NCBI RefSeq assembly: GCF_900129175.1
Contig: NZ_FQUI01000005.1
Span: 42,804-91,353 of the forward strand
DNA from: Marinitoga hydrogenitolerans DSM 16785
Lineage (GTDB): Bacteria > Thermotogota > Thermotogae > Petrotogales > Petrotogaceae
Direction: 5' to 3'
DNA length: 48,550 bases
Shown: in pieces, positions 8,434 to 15,666 of the stretch
How positions within the stretch are numbered: the stretch's first letter is position 1
Layout: each line of letters starts with the position of its first letter
The notes under the pieces: generated by a model
The model's database searches: none
What the model saw: the letters and a program-made list of their open reading frames with translations, nothing else
What the model was told of the DNA's origin: nothing
Position numbers and translations under genes: made by a program

Positions 8434-8723
8434 TGGATTTGAAAGACTGGAAAGTATGGTTAGTAATAGTTGCTGGAATTTTTGCTTTCTTATTACCTTT
8501 TGGAATAAAAACATTGCAATATCAAGAGCAAAGTACTTCACAAGTTCAGGAGTATTTAAACCAAGAAGAAGATCAGATTATTGATGTTATCATATATGAT
8601 AACAATTATGAAGATGCAAAAAATCTTTTGACCATAAAATATCCGGGATATATAATAGAAGATTATGTTTATCTCGAAGGAAAGAAAGCATATCTTTTTA
8701 GATTAAAGAAGGTGGAAAAATGA
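8433..8723 (+). CDS. small membrane-anchored phage protein, 96 aa
   Basis: Unknown family. Residues about 8-26 are a hydrophobic segment (VWLVIVAGIFAFLLPFGI), followed by a Gln/Glu-rich linker and a small domain (about 45-96) with alternating beta-like strands (DVIIYDNNYEDAKNLL, GYIIEDYVYLEGKKAYLFRL). It overlaps the holin stop by one base and the next gene's start by four (ATGA), so three genes are coupled. It could be a holin partner, antiholin or spanin-like factor; only the membrane segment and gene order support that. Confidence 0.6.
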   Translation: MDLKDWKVWLVIVAGIFAFLLPFGIKTLQYQEQSTSQVQEYLNQEEDQIIDVIIYDNNYEDAKNLLTIKYPGYIIEDYVYLEGKKAYLFRLKKVEK

Positions 8724-9283
8724 AATTAGAAATAGGAGATGTTTTATTATTGCCAACAAAGAAAGTTAAAACATACAAAATTATAGCGTCTATTTTGGGA
8801 CAAAATATAGCTAAATTAATAAAGAATATAACTGATCAAGATTATTTGCACGCAGAAATGTATATAGGAAATGGATATATTATGGCTGCATGGCTAAATG
8901 GCGTTCATATTGCAAAATATCCATTAGAAATACTTAGGCATTTCGATGTTTATAGACATAGAAATAAAAGAGTAAAAACAATAATAAGAGAAAAAATAAA
9001 AGAAGATTTAAAGGCATTTGTGAATGGAGAAACTACAAAATATATAGCAAGACCTTATGATCTACAAAGTTTAATATTAAATTCTATTTCAGAAATAATT
9101 GGAATAGTTGCTGATGAAGAAAAGTTTGAAGATTCATTAAATTTCGATAATCCGAATGCTTACATATGTAGTGAATTAATAGCAAGGATTTATCACGATG
9201 CTGGAGTTGATATAAAACAAAATCTTGAATTTGTTAGTCCAGATGATATAGCCAAAAGTGAAGAAATGATAAAGATATTGTAA
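8720..9283 (+). CDS. permuted NlpC/P60-like (YiiX-type) papain-fold protein
   Basis: A 187-residue protein with the order of motifs seen in permuted NlpC/P60 (YiiX/DUF830-like) enzymes: GDVLLL near the N-terminus, a His in the LHAEMYIGNG segment (H44), and a Cys in YICSELI (C150), followed by AGVD and SPDDI. In this clan the Cys and His are catalytic for amide or ester bonds. The substrate is unknown; lysis, lipid or cargo roles are all possible. No signal peptide. It is the last gene before the tRNA-Glu and so the last phage gene; it may be an accessory gene carried by the prophage. Confidence 0.65.
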   Translation: MKLEIGDVLLLPTKKVKTYKIIASILGQNIAKLIKNITDQDYLHAEMYIGNGYIMAAWLNGVHIAKYPLEILRHFDVYRHRNKRVKTIIREKIKEDLKAFVNGETTKYIARPYDLQSLILNSISEIIGIVADEEKFEDSLNFDNPNAYICSELIARIYHDAGVDIKQNLEFVSPDDIAKSEEMIKIL

Positions 9284-9320
9284 ATAAAAAAGAACTGCTC
9301 TGGATCTATCAGAGCAGTTC
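9282..9320 (-). terminator. terminator downstream of tRNA-Glu (leftward)
   Basis: GAACTGCTCT (9292-9301) and AGAGCAGTTC (9311-9320) form a perfect 10-bp stem. On the minus strand it is followed by TTTTTTATTT, so it ends leftward transcription from the tRNA. On the plus strand it could also close the prophage operon. Confidence 0.85.
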
Positions 9321-9349
9321 GTTCTATAAGTAAAAATACTTATATTGAT

Positions 9350-9424
9350 TGGTAGCCCCACGGGGAATCGAACCCCGACTCTCGGACTGAGAATCCGATG
9401 GACTAGCCGTTATCCTATGGGGCC
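9350..9424 (-). tRNA. tRNA-Glu (CTC)
   Basis: A 75-base cloverleaf with the CCA end encoded. Acceptor arms GGCCCCA and TGGGGCT pair with one G-T. The D arm is GGAT/GTCC, the anticodon stem TCGGA/TCCGA with loop TTCTCAG (anticodon CTC), and the T arm CGGGG/CCCCG with TTCGAAT. Its 3' end faces the prophage, so it is the probable integration site. Confidence 0.95.
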
Positions 9425-9467
9425 AAAAACAAATATATTATATCATAAAAAATTACATTTGTAAATA

Positions 9468-10328
9468 TCATAATGAACCATTATCTTTAAAAATTGTTAA
9501 AAATGTTAAGAATATTATTTTTAAATCAAGTAAATAATTCTTGTTTTTTACATAGTAAAGATCGTATTCTGTTTTAATTTTATAATCTTCTAAGGTTGTT
9601 GTATATTTATATTTTACTTGTGCCCAACCTGTAATTCCAGGATTTACATATAATCTGTAATTGTAAAAATCTATATTTTCTTCACACATTTGATGAAATG
9701 TAAGCATTTCAGGTCTTGGTCCTATAAAATTCATGTTGCCAATTAATACGTTTATAAATTGAGGTATTTCATCTAAGCGTGTTTTTCTTAAAAACTTTCC
9801 AAATGAATGAATATTATCATTATGAATTGTTCTAAATTTATACATTAAAAATTTCTTTTTGTTTTTTCCCATTCTAATTTGTTTGAAAATAACTGGTTTT
9901 CCTATAGTAAAATAGTTTATTATAGAAATGATGATAAATAAAGGTAAGGAAAATATCAAGAAAAATAAAGCCAAAAAAATATCAAAAAAACGTTTTTCTT
10001 CTTTTTTTAGAAAAAATTCTGAATAATAATATTCAAACTTTTCAAACACACTCAAAGGAATTCTTTGTAGGTATTTTTCAACTAATTCAGGAAGTATTTC
10101 AATAACAATGCCTTGTTTTTTTAGACTTTCTAATTCCTTTTTAACATAATGTTCTAAGTTAGGATCAGCTATTAATACTCTGTCATGATATTTTATTTTT
10201 TCCAAAAAAGCTTCAGGACTTGGATTTAAAAAGTCCCCAAAGATAATTTTGCCTTTTGATTTTTTTTCTATTTCATATATAATAGTTTCAAATTCTTCTT
10301 TTTTTCCTATTACTAGATATTTTATCAT
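9468..10328 (-). CDS. sugar transferase (bacterial sugar-1-phosphate transferase family)
   Basis: A 286-residue membrane protein. The C-terminal part is a bacterial sugar transferase (WcaJ/WbaP/PglC type): one membrane hairpin (about 125-148), GKPVIFKQIRMG, MYKFRT, LRKTRLDEIPQFINVL, GPRPE and a Y-x-x-x-PGITGWAQV segment. These enzymes move a sugar phosphate onto undecaprenyl phosphate to start glycan chains. The first about 110 residues form a soluble Rossmann-like domain, as in WbaP/WcaJ, but lack the usual four extra membrane helices. The start at 10328 is chosen because AGGTGAG precedes it; an ATG nine codons upstream has no such site. No other polysaccharide gene is adjacent. Confidence 0.87.
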   Translation of the reverse strand: MIKYLVIGKKEEFETIIYEIEKKSKGKIIFGDFLNPSPEAFLEKIKYHDRVLIADPNLEHYVKKELESLKKQGIVIEILPELVEKYLQRIPLSVFEKFEYYYSEFFLKKEEKRFFDIFLALFFLIFSLPLFIIISIINYFTIGKPVIFKQIRMGKNKKKFLMYKFRTIHNDNIHSFGKFLRKTRLDEIPQFINVLIGNMNFIGPRPEMLTFHQMCEENIDFYNYRLYVNPGITGWAQVKYKYTTTLEDYKIKTEYDLYYVKNKNYLLDLKIIFLTFLTIFKDNGSL

Positions 10329-10380
10329 TCTTCTCACCTGAAAAGTTTTATTCAATAGATATTTATATAACTTAATATGA

Positions 10381-10905
10381 TTATCCTAAATCGATTAACC
10401 ACATAATTGCATCTTTACTTGTTTCTTGGGTTAAAGTTTCAATTAAACCTATACTTTCAAATTTGTTTATTAATATAGTTTCTTCTTTTAGAATATTATA
10501 AAAATCAGCTTTATTTATATTTTTTATTTCAAATTCTTCAATTAACTCATCAATATCAAAAATTCTAAATGTGTTATCTTTTTTTATAATAATATCTAAT
10601 TCTAAATCTTTGAATTCAATTATATTACCGTTTTTTGAATATTTTCCAAAATCTATATAAATAAGGTAATCTTTAATGTGAGAATCTTCTGTAGTGAGGA
10701 AAGAGGTAAGCATTATCATTTTATCAGGAAGGAGTAATCTTTTGATTTTTTTTATTGAATTGTGTCTATCTAAAATAATCCATTTTCTTTCAAGACCGAA
10801 AGAATTATTAAAATTATAAATATAATCTATATTTACTTTAACTTTTCTAGTAGGGGATACCAAATATTCTTTTTTGTTTTTTAAATCAAATTTATAATTT
10901 TTCAT
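10381..10905 (-). CDS. DUF402 domain protein
   Basis: A 174-residue protein matching the DUF402 (FomD/Ntdp-like) fold. The middle contains a WIILDRHNS region and a YIDFGKYSK strand, and the end has FKDLELDIIIKKDNTFRIFDIDELIEEF, the typical DLEvDv plus DxDEf pattern, with a helical tail. Family members include nucleoside di- and triphosphate phosphatases; the substrate here is unknown. Its antisense frame extends into recN, so the ATG at 10905 (AAGG site, strong promoter at 10936-10964) is the true start. Divergent from recN. Confidence 0.7.
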   Translation of the reverse strand: MKNYKFDLKNKKEYLVSPTRKVKVNIDYIYNFNNSFGLERKWIILDRHNSIKKIKRLLLPDKMIMLTSFLTTEDSHIKDYLIYIDFGKYSKNGNIIEFKDLELDIIIKKDNTFRIFDIDELIEEFEIKNINKADFYNILKEETILINKFESIGLIETLTQETSKDAIMWLIDLG

Positions 10906-10935
10906 GATTTTTCCCTTTCTGGTTAGATTAAAAAT

Positions 10936-10964
10936 ATTATAACATATATCGAATATTGGGTCAA
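10936..10964 (-). promoter_or_regulatory. sigma-A-type promoter of the DUF402 gene
   Basis: On the minus strand TTGACC (10964-10959), a 17-base spacer and TATAAT (10941-10936). Confidence 0.85.
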
Positions 10965-11035
10965 ATAAAAAATGATTTTTATTTTTAAAGAAAATGATGT
11001 AAAATATAAATAGAAAGAAAATGTGGAGGTGCCAT

Positions 11036-12655
11036 ATGATACATTCATTGGCGATTAAAAATTTCGGTTTATTTAAAGAAGTAAGTATAGATTTTTCTGA
11101 AGGTATTAATGTAATAACTGGTGAATCTGGTGCTGGTAAATCGATGTTAATAAAAGCTTTAATTTCTTTGATAAGTGGAAATATACCGAAAAATTTAAGG
11201 AATAAAAATGGGTCTATTTCCGCATATATAACAGTTAATGATGAAATAAAAAAGGAATTAAAGGAATTTCTTGATATATCAAAAGAAAATGAAATAGTTT
11301 TAAGTGTAAATTTTAATGAAAAAAGATCGGTTTTTAGAGCGAATGGTATGATCATACCAAAATCAATTTTAGAAAAAATTGGTTCATATATAATGGAAGT
11401 CCATACTCAGGATTCTCAGGTTTTATTAAGAAATCCTAAATATCATAATCATCTTGTATATAAAATTTTTAAAGAAAATTTGGAAGAGTTAATTATTCAA
11501 TATGAAGAAAATTATAAAAAATATATAGAATTAAAGGAAAAATTAAATAAAGTCCCATCAGATCCTTCTGAGTTGTACAGAAAAATAGATATTTTAAATT
11601 TTCAAATAGAAGAAATAGAAAGAATTGATCCCAAAGAGAATGAGGATGAGATATTAAAAAATGAGTATAAAAAATTAAGTAATATTGAGGAAATAAAAAG
11701 TAAATTAGAAAAATCAATGGCAATTTTAAAAGATAACGAAGAAAATATTGATGTTTTTATTGGAGAAATAATAGAAGATTTATCAGATATTTCAAGTTAT
11801 GGATATAGTGAGGATTTAAATATAGCCATTTCTATTCAAGATATGATAAATGAATTGTATAGCACTTTAGAATCAAAATTATATGATCTTGAATTAGATC
11901 CTGAAAGATTAGAAGAAGTGTCTCAAAGGCTAAATGATATTATGAATCTTAAAAGAAAATATGGACCAACGTTAGAAGATGTTTTTTTAAATCTTGAAAA
12001 ATTTAGAAACGAATTAAATGAGTTAAACGATTTGGAAAAAATATTGAGTGAGATAAATCCTTTAATAGAAAAAGAAAGGGCAGTGTTGTTTAAGATTGGT
12101 GATGAAATAAAGAAAAAAGGCGAAAAGGTTTTAAAAAATATTGAAGAAAAAATAAAAAAAGAATTATATGCATTAAATATGCAATATGCAGAAATAAAGT
12201 TTGAATTTAACAAACTTGATGAACCCAAAAAATTTGGTGTATATAATATCAGATTATTAGCTAAAACAACGCCACAATCGGCTTTTATGCCTTTGGAAAA
12301 AATAGCTTCTGGAGGTGAATTATCCCGGATAATATTAGCAATTGAAAAAATATTAGGTGAAATACATTTAGTTGAAACTATGTTATTTGATGAAATAGAT
12401 TCTGGCGTTGGGCAAAGAATTGCAGATGTTATTGGGAAGAAATTAAAAGAATTTTCAGAAATAAAACAATTAATAGTTATCACTCATATGCCTCAAGTTG
12501 CGCATTATGCGGATAAACATTTTAAGATATTCAAATTGGAGGATAATAGTGGAGTATATTCACAAATTGCTGAATTAAATAGTAATGATAGATTAAAAGA
12601 AATCAAGGAAATGTATGGTGAAATAGTGTTTGATAAAGAGGGTGGAATAAAATGA
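11036..12655 (+). CDS. recN: DNA repair protein RecN
   Basis: RecN is an SMC-like ATPase that acts early at double-strand breaks. The 539-residue product has Walker A GESGAGKS (29-36), a long coiled-coil middle (about 150-370), the ABC signature SGGELSR (about 424), Walker B LFDEIDSGVG (about 450) and ITHMPQVA with the switch His. Length fits the family (about 550). ATG 11036 follows GGAGGTG by 5 bases; the upstream in-frame ATG at 11021 would lie before the site. The last four bases (ATGA) overlap the start of the HEAT protein gene. Confidence 0.96.
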   Translation: MIHSLAIKNFGLFKEVSIDFSEGINVITGESGAGKSMLIKALISLISGNIPKNLRNKNGSISAYITVNDEIKKELKEFLDISKENEIVLSVNFNEKRSVFRANGMIIPKSILEKIGSYIMEVHTQDSQVLLRNPKYHNHLVYKIFKENLEELIIQYEENYKKYIELKEKLNKVPSDPSELYRKIDILNFQIEEIERIDPKENEDEILKNEYKKLSNIEEIKSKLEKSMAILKDNEENIDVFIGEIIEDLSDISSYGYSEDLNIAISIQDMINELYSTLESKLYDLELDPERLEEVSQRLNDIMNLKRKYGPTLEDVFLNLEKFRNELNELNDLEKILSEINPLIEKERAVLFKIGDEIKKKGEKVLKNIEEKIKKELYALNMQYAEIKFEFNKLDEPKKFGVYNIRLLAKTTPQSAFMPLEKIASGGELSRIILAIEKILGEIHLVETMLFDEIDSGVGQRIADVIGKKLKEFSEIKQLIVITHMPQVAHYADKHFKIFKLEDNSGVYSQIAELNSNDRLKEIKEMYGEIVFDKEGGIK

Positions 12656-13266
12656 GAAGAGAAGATGTAATACAAAGAGTAATAGAAGAAAAAGGAGTTG
12701 AAGCGATTCCTGTTTTAATAAACATGATGGAAGATAGTGATGCAGATACATATTCTTTAATTACTGATATTATTGATGTTTTAGGTTCTGAAGCAAAAAG
12801 ATATTTGTTTGATGAATTTTTGAAAAGGTTTGAAAAAAATAATTTTGATGATGTTGTTATGTTGTATTTAATAGATGTTCTTTCGGAAATGGAATGTCAA
12901 GAGTTAAAACCATATCTTGAAAGAATGATGAATTTGTATTCTGATGAAAGGGCTTTTCCTATTATATTGGAAGCTTTGTTAAGAATAACTAAAGACGAAA
13001 AATATATAGATATATTAGCTACATTTTTAGATGATACCGGAGATATTCAAGAACTAGCAATAATGGCGTTAGCAGAATTACCAACCAGAAAAGGACTTAA
13101 ATATTTATTGAACAAATATTTAGAAAATATTTCCAAATCTGAAAAAGCTTTGATTTTAGATTCGATACAAAAGATAATATTTAAGAATAGAGAATTGTTT
13201 GAAGAAGTAAAAAAACATCCTGCTGGCGAAGAAATATCTGAAATGTTGGAGTGGATGTTGAAGTGA
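12652..13266 (+). CDS. HEAT-repeat-like helical protein
   Basis: A 204-residue, all-helical protein with repeated pairs of helices of HEAT/armadillo type: AIPVLINMMEDSD, LSEMECQELKPYLERMM, YIDILATFLDDTGDIQELAIMALAEL. Such proteins are scaffolds; the partner is unknown. It overlaps recN by four bases (ATGA) and murB by four (GTGA), so recN, this gene and murB are one coupled operon, but the functions of recN and murB do not reveal a shared job. Confidence 0.75.
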   Translation: MRREDVIQRVIEEKGVEAIPVLINMMEDSDADTYSLITDIIDVLGSEAKRYLFDEFLKRFEKNNFDDVVMLYLIDVLSEMECQELKPYLERMMNLYSDERAFPIILEALLRITKDEKYIDILATFLDDTGDIQELAIMALAELPTRKGLKYLLNKYLENISKSEKALILDSIQKIIFKNRELFEEVKKHPAGEEISEMLEWMLK

Positions 13267-14162
13267 ATTTGGATCAAAAATATTTATATACTATTGGTTG
13301 TAATGTTCTCATAAATGAACCTATGAGTGCACATACAACCTTTAAAATTGGTGGTAAAGCGCCATATTTTATTATACCTAAAACTAAAAATGTATTTATT
13401 GAAGTTTTAAAATATCTTTCCAATAATACAATACCTTTTCGTATAATTGGTGGTGGAGCTAATTTAATTATAAAAGATGAAGAATTAGATTTTGTAGTAG
13501 TTAGTACAGAATATTTAACGGGATATAAATTTGATGGGGAAATACTTTATGCCGAAGTAGGTATTCCTTTTTCTAGATTATCATATCTTGCTATGGAAAA
13601 TAATTTATCAGGTTTAGAATTTGCTGCAGGTATTCCAGGTAGTTTGGGAGGAGCTTTATTTATGAACGCGGGTGCTTATGGTGGGCAAATTAGTGATGTT
13701 GTAGAAGAGGTAGAGGTTTTCGATTTAAATGAGAAAAAAAATATAAATTTAAGAAAAGAACAATTAAGTTTTGATTATAGAAAAAGTATATTTCAAAAAA
13801 GAAGATACATTTCTTTAAGTGCTAAATTAAAATTGTTTAGAAATAAGAGAGAAAAAATAGAGGAAAAAATAAAAGAATTTTCTATTAGAAGATGGGAAAA
13901 ACAACCATTAGAATATCCAAGCGCAGGGAGTATTTTTAAAAGGCCAAAGCCAGATTTTTATGTTGGAACAACTATTGAAAAACTTGGATTAAAAGGGTGT
14001 TCTGTTGGAGATGCGGAAGTTTCAAAGAAACATGCTGGGTTTATTATAAATAAAGGTAATGCAAAATTTAAAGAAGTTTTTAAATTGATTGAATATATAA
14101 AAGATGTTGTTAGGAAAAAATATAATATAGATTTAGAGGTAGAACCAGAAATATGGGAATAA
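13263..14162 (+). CDS. murB: UDP-N-acetylenolpyruvoylglucosamine reductase MurB
   Basis: The second step of UDP-MurNAc synthesis, reducing enolpyruvyl-UDP-GlcNAc with NADPH and FAD. The 299-residue protein has the FAD-binding type 4 domain (HTTFKIGG, IGGGANLI, PGSLGGALFMNAGAYGG) and the C-terminal MurB domain (FDYRKSIF, PSAGSIFKRP, KHAGFIINKGNAK, PEIW). The Ser in SAGSIF and Glu in EPEIW fit the catalytic proton donors. It lacks the large type I insert, so it is type II. I chose GTG 13263 (GTGA overlap with the previous stop); GTG 13251 or TTG 13269 are possible. Confidence 0.94.
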   Translation: MNLDQKYLYTIGCNVLINEPMSAHTTFKIGGKAPYFIIPKTKNVFIEVLKYLSNNTIPFRIIGGGANLIIKDEELDFVVVSTEYLTGYKFDGEILYAEVGIPFSRLSYLAMENNLSGLEFAAGIPGSLGGALFMNAGAYGGQISDVVEEVEVFDLNEKKNINLRKEQLSFDYRKSIFQKRRYISLSAKLKLFRNKREKIEEKIKEFSIRRWEKQPLEYPSAGSIFKRPKPDFYVGTTIEKLGLKGCSVGDAEVSKKHAGFIINKGNAKFKEVFKLIEYIKDVVRKKYNIDLEVEPEIWE

Positions 14163-14210
14163 ATTATAAAAGACAGAAATCCACAAGTGGATTTCTGTCT
14201 TTTATAATTT
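14161..14210. terminator. bidirectional terminator, perfect 24-bp inverted repeat
   Basis: Arms 14161-14184 and 14187-14210 are perfectly complementary with a 2-base centre. It lies between the convergent murB (stop at 14160-14162) and the TPR protein gene (stop at 14212). Confidence 0.9.
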
Positions 14211-14211
14211 G

Positions 14212-14922
14212 TTATTTTAAATTTTCAAGTTCTTTTTTTGATAGTTCTTTGGATTCTTTTCCTTGTTCAACCCAATCAGGATGTAGAGGCATTTTAATTA
14301 CTTTATTAAACATTTCTTTTGCTTTGTCATATTTTTTCCAGGTTTTGTATAAAATACCTAATTCATAATATGCATTAACATAATTTGGTTCGATTGCAGC
14401 AGCTTTTAATAAAAACTCTTCAGATTTTTTATAATTATTTAATGGCCAAGGTACATCTCTATATCTCATTCCCATAGCAATATAAGCTGTATATAGTTTA
14501 GGATCTAATTTGATAGCTTTAGAAATATGTTCATCAAAATCACCAAGCATAAATAAGCTTGAAACAATGCCTTTGTATTGAGCAAGCCTACCAATTGCAG
14601 CGCCTAATGCATAGTGTGCATATCCGTTGTTTGGATCCATCTCCACAGCTTTCTTTCCTATTTCTACAGCCTTTTCATAAATTTGTTCTTTTTTATCTTT
14701 TTCAACACCCCAGTTAGCATATTCTGTCAATGCATTGCAGTATATAGCAAGAACAGAAGCATCATCTGTATAAGAGCTCAATGTTTCTAATAATTTTTTC
14801 ATATCATCTGTTTTGTGATAACTGTTTATAATTTTAAATTCAGTATAAAGTTTTGTAAATGTTTGCCCGAAGATAATCGAAAAAACAAAAAGAAGTAGTA
14901 AAATAATAATGATTTTTTTCAT
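14212..14922 (-). CDS. secreted TPR-repeat protein
   Basis: A 236-residue protein with a signal peptide (MKKIIIILLLLFVFSIIFGQ), then tetratricopeptide repeats: IGKKAVEMDPNNGYAHYALGAAIG, ISKAIKLDPKLYTAYIAMG, LLKAAAIEPNYVNAYYELGILY and YDKAKEMFNKVIKM. TPRs mediate protein contacts, here in the periplasm or at the outer envelope. No Cys follows the signal, so it is not an obvious lipoprotein. Good GGGAGG site before ATG. Monocistronic, with a TATAAT at 14954-14959 on the minus strand; its partner is unknown. Confidence 0.8.
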   Translation of the reverse strand: MKKIIIILLLLFVFSIIFGQTFTKLYTEFKIINSYHKTDDMKKLLETLSSYTDDASVLAIYCNALTEYANWGVEKDKKEQIYEKAVEIGKKAVEMDPNNGYAHYALGAAIGRLAQYKGIVSSLFMLGDFDEHISKAIKLDPKLYTAYIAMGMRYRDVPWPLNNYKKSEEFLLKAAAIEPNYVNAYYELGILYKTWKKYDKAKEMFNKVIKMPLHPDWVEQGKESKELSKKELENLK

Positions 14923-14988
14923 TTAATCCCTCCCGTAATAAATTTATACTACAATTATATCACAAAAATGAAAATATTGTATCAAGAC

Positions 14989-15017
14989 TTGATTTTTATT
15001 GAAAAATGGTATAAAAT
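14989..15017 (+). promoter_or_regulatory. promoter of the Fur-family gene
   Basis: TTGATT (14989-14994), 17 bases, TAAAAT (15012-15017). Confidence 0.65.
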
Positions 15018-15062
15018 TAAAATAGAATTAAAATCAATTTAAATATGGAAGGAAGTGATTAT

Positions 15063-15494
15063 ATGACTGTTGAAAAAAAGATTGAATATATTAGTGAAAT
15101 ACTGAGAGAAAAGAATATTTCCCCATCTTTGCAACGAATACAAATTTATAAATACCTTATGGAAAATCATGTTCATCCAAATGTTGATATGATTTATAAA
15201 GTGCTTGTAAAAACTATTCCAACTTTATCAAAAACCACAGTTTATAACACATTAAAACTATTTCAAGAAAAAGGATTAGTCTCTGTTATAACTATTGAGG
15301 AAAATGAAGCAAGGTTTGATATTAACACACATTTACATGGACATTTTAAATGTATTAATTGTGGAAAAATTTTTGATTTTGAAATTAAAGAGCTAAAAAT
15401 AGAATCTAATCTTGAAAAGGAAAATAAAATTGTAGATCAGCAACTTTATATTAGAGGATATTGTAAAGATTGTCTGAAAAAAATGGAAAAATAA
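15063..15494 (+). CDS. Fur-family regulator, PerR-like
   Basis: A 143-residue repressor with an N-terminal winged helix (recognition helix KTTVYNTLKLF, about 57-67) and a C-terminal metal-binding dimerisation domain. Cys pairs C97/C100 and C134/C137 form the structural zinc site. H38, D86, H92, H94 and D105 match the B. subtilis PerR regulatory site (H37, D85, H91, H93, D104) with an offset of one. Asp at the last position rather than Glu is the peroxide-sensing PerR signature, so a peroxide sensor is more likely than an iron sensor. The start at 15063 has GGAAGGAAGTGA before it; an ATG six codons earlier precedes the site. No catalase or Dps gene is next to it. Confidence 0.88.
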   Translation: MTVEKKIEYISEILREKNISPSLQRIQIYKYLMENHVHPNVDMIYKVLVKTIPTLSKTTVYNTLKLFQEKGLVSVITIEENEARFDINTHLHGHFKCINCGKIFDFEIKELKIESNLEKENKIVDQQLYIRGYCKDCLKKMEK

Positions 15495-15495
15495 A

Positions 15496-15520
15496 ACTCT
15501 GCGTGAGCAGAGTTTTTTTT
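15496..15520 (+). terminator. intrinsic terminator after the Fur-family gene
   Basis: ACTCTGC (15496-15502), GTGA loop, GCAGAGT (15507-15513), T tract to 15520. Confidence 0.93.
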
Positions 15521-15571
15521 GTTACAATTTTTTGTTTTTGTAATATCAAGTGTTACTTTTTTGTATTTTTA

Positions 15572-15580
15572 TGGTATAAT
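15572..15580 (+). promoter_or_regulatory. extended -10 promoter upstream of an orphan operator
   Basis: TGG followed by TATAAT (15575-15580) with a T-rich upstream region. Predicted start near 15587, ahead of the operator-like site at 15601-15616. Confidence 0.7.
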
Positions 15581-15600
15581 ATGTAATGAAAAGGATAAAA

Positions 15601-15616
15601 ATACCTAGGGGGGTAT
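15601..15616. promoter_or_regulatory. CsoR/RcnR/FrmR-type operator-like sequence
   Basis: ATACCTAGGGGGGTAT at 15601-15616: ATACC and GGTAT half sites around a G tract. It fits the general pattern of CsoR/RcnR/FrmR family operators (for example the FrmR site, ATAC-TATA-GGGGG-TAT) and differs from that by only two bases by my reading. No csoR-like gene is in the window. Confidence 0.55.
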
Positions 15617-15620
15617 AGGG

Positions 15621-15658
15621 GCCGCCGCATCGGTAACGAATGCCGTGCGGCTCTTTTT
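15621..15658 (+). terminator. GC-rich intrinsic terminator of the orphan unit
   Basis: GCCGC (15621-15625) pairs with GCGGC (15647-15651), and GCAT (15627-15630) with ATGC (15640-15643), followed by TCTTTTTT. Confidence 0.75.
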
Positions 15659-15666
15659 TATATTTT

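Larger units (their letters stand above)
1..9349 (+). mobile_element. right (late-gene) end of an integrated tailed phage
   Basis: All genes here run rightward and the recognisable ones form a tail-fibre, lysis and accessory module: a LamG-like protein, a large hub/fibre protein, a metallophosphoesterase, a SleB-like hydrolase and an LL-H-type holin. The block ends at the 3' end of a tRNA-Glu gene, the classic integration target of tyrosine recombinases. Integrase, repressor, head and packaging genes are not in the window and should lie to the left. The right boundary is inferred from the tRNA position; no second copy of the tRNA 3' end can be seen here. The tail type is probably long and non-contractile, but that rests on the fibre-like genes only. 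Confidence 0.85.
15587..15658 (+). ncRNA. putative short transcript without ORF (about 70 nt)
   Basis: From the extended -10 promoter to the T tract near 15658 there is no open frame with a ribosome site. The transcript would carry the G-rich operator-like sequence and end in a GC-rich hairpin. It might be a small RNA, or the remnant of a regulated operon whose genes were lost. This is inference; expression is not shown. Confidence 0.35.

Noticed and set aside
10906-11355. 5' extension of the DUF402 frame antisense to recN
   Set aside because: A promoter and ribosome site lie at 10964-10910, and recN occupies the rest.
14153-14368. 71-codon plus-strand frame at the murB/TPR junction
   Set aside because: It runs through the bidirectional terminator and antisense to the TPR gene.
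15621-15660. Terminator of rnr on the minus strand
   Set aside because: The GC stem has its T run on the plus side only; leftward it is followed by CCCC.
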